From NCBI GenBank assembly GCA_009746045.1, contig RPFO01001815.1, forward strand, positions 62,001 to 126,000: a DNA stretch of 64,000 nucleotides. Direction: 5' to 3'. Both the position numbers and the translations under genes were made by a program. Source of the DNA: Mesostigma viride (taxonomy: Eukaryota > Streptophyta > Mesostigmatophyceae > Mesostigmatales > Mesostigmataceae). The notes under the pieces were generated by a model that ran no database searches, had not been told where the DNA came from, and saw nothing but the letters and a program-made list of their open reading frames with translations. Shown here piece by piece: positions 11,801 through 20,800 of the stretch. How positions within the stretch are numbered: the first letter of the stretch is position 1; each line of letters starts with the position of its first letter.

Positions 11801-14800
11801 GTCAACCAGTACCCTCTTTGCACACCGGCCTGCACCTTGCATGGTACTTTGGCTGTTGGGTTGTAGCCCTCAAGGGCGATCATGTTTTCCGCTTGCATGC
11901 TGGGCGAGAACCGTGTGATGGTGGCAGGCTTACAAGGCCTACATCCTCTTCTAAGGCCTTTAGGGATTTTTGTTTCAACACTTAACTGCATCGTACCACC
12001 GGGGAAGATCGTATTCTGTGAACGGTGCTGAGAGCTGCCTCGGTGCGCTCCCCCAGGGATGCAGGTTCGGTCGCACCGGCAATCATTTTGTCGGGGTTCG
12101 ATTTGTGTGTATCCTCTGCCTTAGTTTGCACCCATCTGTACAGCTAAACTCTTGTACGTGAACCCCTTGTGTGCATGTATGGCAGCGGTGGCACGCGGCA
12201 TGCAATAGCATTCACTAATCGGCCACGTCCATTGGACCCCACCAGGCAACGTGCACGGTCTCCGTTGTGCTCTGCACCAGCGCCAGCGAGCATACTCGTT
12301 GCATGCTTTTCATTTCTGGCAACTGCCAAGACGGCGATCCTGGCACCAGCACGCGTACATGCCCCGCCATCGTGGCTGACTGCATACGCAGGGTGGGCCA
12401 TGCCTGGAGCACCATCTCTCATGGTCAGGTGCCTGTGATGATGCTCCGCAGCCGGGCCCTTGGATGCCGGCTGCCTCAGGAGACGTCTGTGACACTTTAT
12501 AGGTGACAGCCTCTCCTGCAAATGTCCCTTCCCTGTCCCCCACGCATGCTGGCATTCAGCACTCTTCATCGTATTGATCCCGGCAGCAGGGGCTAGCCCA
12601 GCTGCAAGTCCCAGGGTCAATCACCTCACTGTGACTTTCTCTGTCTCTAACCGCTTGCAAGAGATTCATTCGCAAAGGCACTGTAGCGGACGCTTTTCTG
12701 GATGCGGCATTTGTTGGAGAGGTGGTAGGTGAGCTGCGGACACTCTACTGGATGCATCATTCGTCGGAGAGGTTATATGTGAGCTGCGGTAATGCTTGCG
12801 CCTCCCCTCCTATTGGCCCACGGCATCCTGCGAGTTTTGTGTCTTCTGCTAGTTTTAATGTGCTCCTTTGTTTCCTGGCATTTGCTGGCATCTCTCACAT
12901 ATGCAGGGTGCTTTGACAGCGCGGAGGGGGCGGCCCCTGACCTTGGGTGCGAGAACCAGATGGACTACCTGACAGGGACGCGCCCGGCACCCATCTGCTA
13001 CATTGGGCCCACGGGCAAGCAAGGAGGCACTTTCCTACCTGGGCATTACCCTTACGGCCTGTACGATGCCCCGTCCACGCCGAACGTTGTGTGCACGGGT
13101 GCGTCGTGTGAATTGGCACATCACGCCTCAACTCCCAATCAAGAGTGAAGCCTCTTGGTTGGATCCTGCTTGGATAGAATGCCATGCTTAACAGGGTTAA
13201 GTGGGTGTTGCGCTCGTCTGGCCATGCTCCACGAGGCAGGCGATCCTTCCGTGATGGAAGTTGCAGGCCCGTTGGTTGCCAGCCGTCATGTGTTGATTGC
13301 GAGGTTTCCAAGTTGGGTACGCGAATTCCACATGGTTGGATACCTGAAATTTTATTTAATGCTGGATACATGTGTTGGATGCTACATTTAAACGTTGGAT
13401 GCCAGATCTGAATGTTGTTCAGTTCAATATCATGGATGTGCCAGCAGACCTATGGGATGCCACGCGCGCTTGTAGGATGCCCCGCTCAATGTGAAATCCC
13501 AAACCTTTTTCGCGTCATGCCACAGAAAGGGAGGGTACCATGAGGGGGCCTGCGAACAAGAGTTATAAACAATGGCCCCTTTGCCCCCCCTCCCCTGCTG
13601 CAGTTTCTGGCGACTTGGGCGTATACATGGCTAAGCTTACCTGTAGCAACCGGTGGCTCTACACGGCCTCGTTGCCCAGTTGTTGACGTCATTGATATGA
13701 TCTTTACATCGCTCTTGTAGTAGTATGTTTTCTAGACTAATTGCAGTTGTTTCAAGGCATGTTAGGTTGTTGATTGGTTCATGGAAGCGTTCGGCACTCC
13801 TTGACATACCCATTTCCATCAAAGGATGGAAGCCTAATGTCCATCCATACCACCACCTGAAAATTGAGTGCGGGCTTCTCCGCTCCCCTGTCAACTGTTT
13901 AGTACTTTGGTGGCATGAAGCTTCTCTCCTGCCAGTATTCTAACAGAGCGGCCCACATGGGCTTGTGTTGTCGTGCCGTCTTCCAGTGTGCGCCGACAGC
14001 GAGTCGGGCTCCGGAGGGGATCTGGGCTGCGACGCCACCGGCCGTAAATTCTGCTTGGACTGGGGTCCTGATACCCGAGAGACACCCAACGTGATGAATA
14101 ACGACGGCGACTATGGATGGGGGGGGGCGTGCCTGAGTAGGTTTGCGCGGTGGCTACTTTCTGCGGGGACAGGCGTCCTTACTACTGGTGGTGGCTCTTT
14201 TGTGCGGTGGCCACTTTGTGGGGTGGCCACTTTGTGCGGTGGCCACTTTGTGCGGAGGCCACTTTGTGCGGTGGCCACTTTGTGGGGTGGCCACTTTGTG
14301 CGGTGGCCACTTTGTGCGGTGGCCACTTTGTGCGGTGGCCACTTTGTGCGGAGGCCACTTTGTGCGGTGGCCACTTTGCGCGGTGGCCGCCACTTTGTGC
14401 GGTGGCCACTTTGTGCGGTGGCCACTTTGTGCGGAGGCCACTTTGTGCGGTGGCCACTTGACGCGGTGGCCGCCACTTTGTGCGGTGGCCACTTTGTGCG
14501 GTGGCCACTTTGTGGGGTGGCTAGAGGCATCCTTACTACTGCTGTTGGTGACTTGTGTAAATGTCAGTACCTCTGCACGGAGGCTTCGTCGGATAATCGT
14601 GGCGCCATCATGGCATGGTTACTTGTTGAACCGCTCGGTCAGTCAGCACAGTGGTCACTTGGAGGGATTGCGATAAATGCGTGGAGTAACTGCCATCCTT
14701 GCTTGGGGTTATCTAGCTGTTTAGGGTCATGGTACTGTTAGGAACCTCAATGGGTTAGTACGGCTGCCAACGGCTCATTCGACGTGTCAAGAGTTCACAA

Positions 14801-17800
14801 TGCTGTGGTTTGATATCCGGCGTTGTGCTCCGCGTGTTGATCGATGATGGCCTCAGCCTCCGTGGGCGCTCTTCTCCCCCACGACCGTGGCAGTGCTGCA
14901 TTGGTATAGCCCGTGTTTTCATTACCTACTGGGCTGCGAGGTCACTGGCTGCAAAGCCATGCATAGGTGCTGTTTTTTTTTGTCAGCCTTACGAATCAAC
15001 CAACTCGTCTTGGAGTCTGGAAAGGATCAAGGTGCGGGGGGTGGCATATGTCTTAGCTGCATTTCACGATTCAAGCGGATGCCCCGGCGTGTCATCTACA
15101 TATGGCTGGAGTCCAGTGCGGCTTGGGAAAGAAAAGGGCTATGTTTAAAGGGCTGTATCTCGGTATAGAACAAACCGCGGCGGTTGTTGCATTTTGTTAT
15201 CATTGTCCCATTCCGACCCACACTTGAATGGCTTTGGTCGGCCCCACACTGTTTTGTCTACACCCCTATTTTGCTTAGACGCCTCTTTTGCTTGTTCATG
15301 GTGAGGCTTTCTAGAGGCGCGCATGTCGAAACTCTTCCCCGCTCTGAGCTGCCCTGGTTGGGTGACTGCCCGTGTGGACTCCGGAAGCACCCTTTTTTCC
15401 GCCCTGGGTGGGTCCGCCGTGCTCGGTGGGTCAGCTTAGAGATCATGCAAACATGTGCCCATGTCCCCTTGCGGCACATGACTGTTCAACGCGCTGTCTA
15501 TAAATATATGTATGCTAGTAGTGTTAAGTGACTGATGGCAGAGCTTCCTCCGGCTTGTCACATTGTAATGCCAGTGATGCTCTCCCACATGTGTGCATCA
15601 CGGCCTCAGAAGAAGTCAGGCTTGCTAGATGGCAGTCCTTGTGGATGTGAAATTTGTGAATATAAGATTGTGTGTATGTCTTTTTTATAAGATGCAATGA
15701 TGGTTATAATGAACTTGTAGGTGTATTTCGCATGTGGCTCGCAATCAATCTCCATCACCCATCGCCCATGGCATGCAACGACGCAAATGGACATCAGCTG
15801 AGCCCTGTAAACTTGCTGCCTGGCTGTCAATGTATTTTGCGCGCAGGCTGCATCAACGACCAGAGCGGGGATACTCCCGACACCGGCTGCACCGACATCA
15901 CCAAGCCGTACTGCCTGCCCGTCAAGTCGTTCTTCTTGCCAGATGAGGGGGAGGATGACGCTGGCTACTGTGTGGGTATGTTGAGCTTGCTAACTCTGGG
16001 AGGGGGAGAACTGCTTCGTGGCTTTATTCGTTTTCTGGATTCTCTTCTCTCTCTCTTGAACCCTAATCTCAAATGTTCAGGAGCAGGAGGGGGAGGGGGA
16101 GGGGGAGGGGAGGGGAGGGGAGGGGAGGCGGAGGCGGAGGGGGAGGCGGAGGCGGAGGCGGAGGCGGAGGCGGAGGCGGAGGCGGAGGCGGAGGCGGAGG
16201 CGGAGGCGGAGGCGGAGGCGGAGGCGGAGGCGGAGGCGGAGGCGGAGGCGGAGGCGGAGGCGGAGGCGGAGGGGGAGGGGAGGGGGAGGGGGAGGGGAGG
16301 GGGGGGGGCGGGAGCGGGAGCGGGAGCGGGAGCGGGAGCGGGAGCGGGAGCGGGAGCGGGAGCGGGAGCGGGAGCGGGAGCAGGGGGGCAAGGGGGGCAA
16401 GGGGGGGAGGGACATGACACCATGCAGCCATCCCTGGCACACAGGCAGCCGTCTACGCACATTTCCAATGCCTGGTAACACAATTGGCAACCATTTTGGG
16501 TGCTGGCAACAGCTTCGGCATTCTTGCTACGCATGCTATTTACAATATCGAAGCATCCTGTCCTAATGCATAGGTAACCAAGAAGTCATGCGGGCCTTTC
16601 ATCGATAAGGACTGCGTATGGCACTGTGGGAATGGGCTTGTGCTTGTCTGCCGTCCAGTACACAGTACATCTGTAGCTGGTCACATTCTTACAAACCATC
16701 CGGTAGTCATTTGGCAGCCTCTGGCATGGTATGTGGCGCCATGCACCCTGTGTGACTGTGAGCACTTACCCCCTAACTGGGGGGCCACAATTGCTTGTTC
16801 GCATCAACATCAATCCATCATCTCCCTTGAACCAACTCACGTCACTCCATCACCACGCAGCCTGCATTGCGACCCCCAGCGTTTCTGACGTGGACCTGGG
16901 CTGCGACCCATTAGTGCCGCTCTGCGTGACCTCGTCCGAGTACAGGGTCAGCCCCTTAAACGTCTCCGGGTTCAACAGCTTCCCCATCACAGCGGACGCC
17001 AGCTGCTTTGGTGAGTTTGGAGACTTCTGCCAGCAATAGCACCGTTTATTGCCCTTCACTATGCAAGAACTTGAAGTGAAGAATTCGTGTGGGGCACAGC
17101 AGCTTCTCGATCTGCGGGGACGCCAGCTGCTGTACCTGACGCGGCCTGTCCTTTGTAAGTAAGTGTTGCCTTGGAACCAACTTTAAGTGGTTACCACAAC
17201 CTGTGGGCTTCCGCCTGGTGGTTGTGCCCGCACTAGACATGTCTGCAGATGTCTGGTACCTGCGCTGACCCCGGTAGGACCCTCTCAGTGCAGATGTGGT
17301 GGGATGCATTGCGCATGTCTGAAGGCCGCGGTTGCCAGTGGTAAACAAACACAGAGCCCAGCTTCAGGAACTTCTATGATGGCCCCTTTCGGCACTGTAC
17401 TTCTTCTTCCTGTTCTACACATTCTGCACCATCTCTACACGCTCCATGCATTCGACGCATCATCCATATTGTACATATTCGACAGTATTGTACACATTCT
17501 AGACACATCACCTACAATCACGCACAGCACCTGCAGTATCTTCGATCTGCATCCATAAATGGGCGCATGAATGGAGGTGGAGTAGGCATCCCATGCACAG
17601 TTGCAACGAGATATGTTCTTACACGCTATTTTGAGCTGTAGTTCATTGCTCTGTGTGCACATCGTAAACTAGACTCAGCTGCAGAATTGCTCATGGAAGC
17701 TATCAGTTATTGCTCTTAATGCACAACATTTACTTTATGCAGTTGCATGCACCAGTCAGCGCTAGCCGTTGTCGTCTCGCTTGTTAGAGGTATTAAGGAC

Positions 17801-20800
17801 TACAAGGGAAAGGGTTGGCGGTAGACCGGTCTACTATCGTAAACTGGGGCTAAAAAATCAAGTTCGATTTTTTTTTTTTTTTACTAGCGCAATCGACAGA
17901 TCTCCGTGAGAGGATCCTGGATCATACCTCAGCTACTAGAAAGTCCGTTTCCAGTTCAGTGATAGTAGGGCTACAAGACAGCTGAAAATGGCTGTATGCT
18001 GGCTCCTTAGCATCGAATTGGCTAAAGTCAAGACTGGCCAAGTAGGACATTGGGGGGGTCCAATCTCAAGTTGGAGTAGCGCAATCGACAGATCTCGATG
18101 AGGGCACTCTGATACTAATCTTTAACCCCTCATTGGTCTGGCAGCCAATTTTCCGCCAAGAATCGACTTAGAGCCGATGCATCGGCTGTTCCGCGCGGGA
18201 CCAAATTGCGCGAAAACTAATGAGAATATCGAAAAATTTAGCTGAGAAGATCCAAAGTTTAAGTTTCTGCACAGCATGGTACTAGGGTTTGCATACTTTT
18301 GACAAAGTTAATAGGTGTTCTGGACCGTCCAAGGTAGGGGGGTACAGGTACTTTTTCCACGTAGAACGTGCATTCTGGAGAAATACGATCTGGCCATGGC
18401 GGCTTGCGCCTACGCATGGCCTTTACGTTTGAGTTCGAATTTGCTAGCTAAACTTAGGAAATAGACTTTTTATGTCCTAAAGATGATACAGCCGAATTTT
18501 TGGTTCCTGGGAATGTCGTTTGATAGGTTTCGGCAGCGTTCTTGCTGGAAAATACTGCGATCAGGGAGGCCGATGCAAACGTTGACAGCAATGCCTTTCC
18601 TGTGCCGTTTGACGAGTTTATAGGTTCCTTCGTACTTAATATCATGCATTATTGTCGGCATAACGCAGAGGTGTTCAGAAATTGCTGGATCCATTCACTT
18701 TGTTGCACACTTTTGGTGTGCCGCAAAGAGCCGTTTTTTGCGCCACGCCTGGGCCAAAAATGTCATATATCCCAGGTAAAGCTAAAACATCATTCCCTTA
18801 TCCATGTTTGATGTTTATAGATACGTTATAGCTCGTGTGGGACTGTCTTTTCACGCTAGGCATAGGTTTTTTGAACCGTTGCCTGGCCCCTCTCTAAAAC
18901 ACCCTTCTTAGATGCTGCACCCAGGCGCTGTCAGTTTCCTTGGTGTGCTGTCGCTGATTTTTAGAGGCAGTATGGGTTTAAACATCCCCATATATGTTGA
19001 CTGTTTATATATATGTTTGTTATCCTTCTCCTTCATCCATGTTGCATGCTTGTGATGTATTTGACTGCTTCACATAGCACTTCCAAGCATCTACGGGTGA
19101 GCGTAAAGTAGCCACTGTCAGCATTGCCATTATGTAGGTTGGCCACCATATGGCAAGTAATGCCAGCTTTAGACTAGTGTACTCTTGCAAGTTGAAAAAG
19201 GTTTAACCTCAATAGTTTACTGGTCATTGCCACTTAGAATGCTTGCCAGGTAAAGGTTGTCCGTAGCGTATTACCTTCATGCGTGGACAGTGTCCCAACT
19301 ACACTAGGGTGATCTATTGGGGGATATGTGATTATGCATTAAGGTTTGCCTGCCTACTTCGGCGATACTAGAGGTCAACCTGCCTACTTTGGCGATACTA
19401 GAATATCGCGTAGGTCCGTGCGTAGTACTCCTGCGCACTTAGGTCTAGTGGTGAGTCATCTTCTATAGATTCAGCAATATCGGACATATTGGCACCCCTC
19501 TCCGGTAAAGAGTTTTTTCGCAGTTGGGCTGTTTCGAAACGTTAAGTGAGATGCCTTCGGATCAGGAGACTCACACAGCCGCGAAATCATGCCAAAGGTC
19601 CTATGTTCGATTCCTTGCTGGTAGCTTCTAGGCTTTCTTACTTTCTGTGTTCCGCGGAATCTCAGATTTGGGCAGCTAGCGTTTTCACGTTTGTTGCTTT
19701 CTGACGACAATTCTGGTTTGCCAACCAATGTTGAAGGGAAATGAGTAATTTGACATGGTTGGCGGCACATTGGGACGTAGTATGACCCTTGGTTGCTTGG
19801 ATCGTGCACGTTGGTTGCTCTTTACCAATGGTACTCCTGCAGGCTGTATAGGGTATAACTACTGGTGTACCCACCCAAATGATGACCCCAGTGGCTCAAA
19901 CTGTTCACCAACTAATTGTTCACAATCCCTGAGGTGGTAGGTGTCCAGGGTATTATTCCAAGATTCAAAATGTACATTCTACCAAAAATGAAAACGCGCG
20001 TCTAGACCCCCCTAACTTTGGCGGTAATTTTCTATGGCCTACCCTCCAGATATGTGAGGTGGTGATAGCTCACCCCGAAGGGCAACTCATGGACATGCTT
20101 GACCCCCAAGGACAGCCCTTGGATGTTGGTAGGTTGGCTGTGGGGTAGTTTACAAATTTAGCATTTTGCAGCCGATTTTTCGGCTTGAAATGGGACCAAT
20201 GAGGGCGTAAATGCCAAGAATTGTCAATATTTGGACGGCAGGGGTCAAAGTCCGATACACCCAACGCGAAAAGTTAATAATTTGCCAAAATGTGCTTTTT
20301 TTATAGGGTAGACCGGTCTATCGACAACCCTTTCAAGTGTCAGAGTTAAGGTTCATGCGCCACGTGAGTTAACCAGGTTTTTCTCTTATGCACCGTGTAG
20401 AGCTATATGCGTGTAGACTGTTGATTTTTTGCTTTATATGCACAACAGTTACTACATTTTATACAGCAGCATCACTGCAGTGACCTCAACCCGCTTGCAA
20501 CTTAGGCATCCCTAGCCTAAGGCAGCATGTGGCAGCCATCCACCCTGATCCCCCCCCCTTGGAGTGGCCCTCACAAACCAAACGATGCACAGCAAAAAAC
20601 ACAACACACACGGGGGCAATGGCCTCGATGGTGCCGTGTCTGCAAGGGCTTTGCCAATATGAGGCCTTGTAAGCAAGTGCTACATGCCACACACCGGGGC
20701 GTGCCTGTGCGTGTGTGCAGTGTGCCAGGATACCAACAACAGCACCGGCGAAGACCGCGGCTGCACCGACGACAAGCCCTACTGCGTGTTTGGGAGGGAT

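Noticed and set aside
12300-12420. Possible extra Cys-module exon (NCQDGDPGTSTRTCPAIVADC-like)
   Set aside because: The cysteine pattern is loosely similar, but there is no phase-1 AG acceptor two bases before the first Cys codon and no D-x-G-C motif.
14111-14741. Several overlapping 100-250-codon ORFs on both strands
   Set aside because: All derive from the 16-bp array, which lacks stops. Only the exon d part (13987-14136) has splice borders and a module motif.
15965-16534. Pro-, Gly-, Arg- and Ala-rich ORFs on both strands
   Set aside because: They are translations of the GGAGGC/GGGAGC microsatellite and carry no independent coding evidence.
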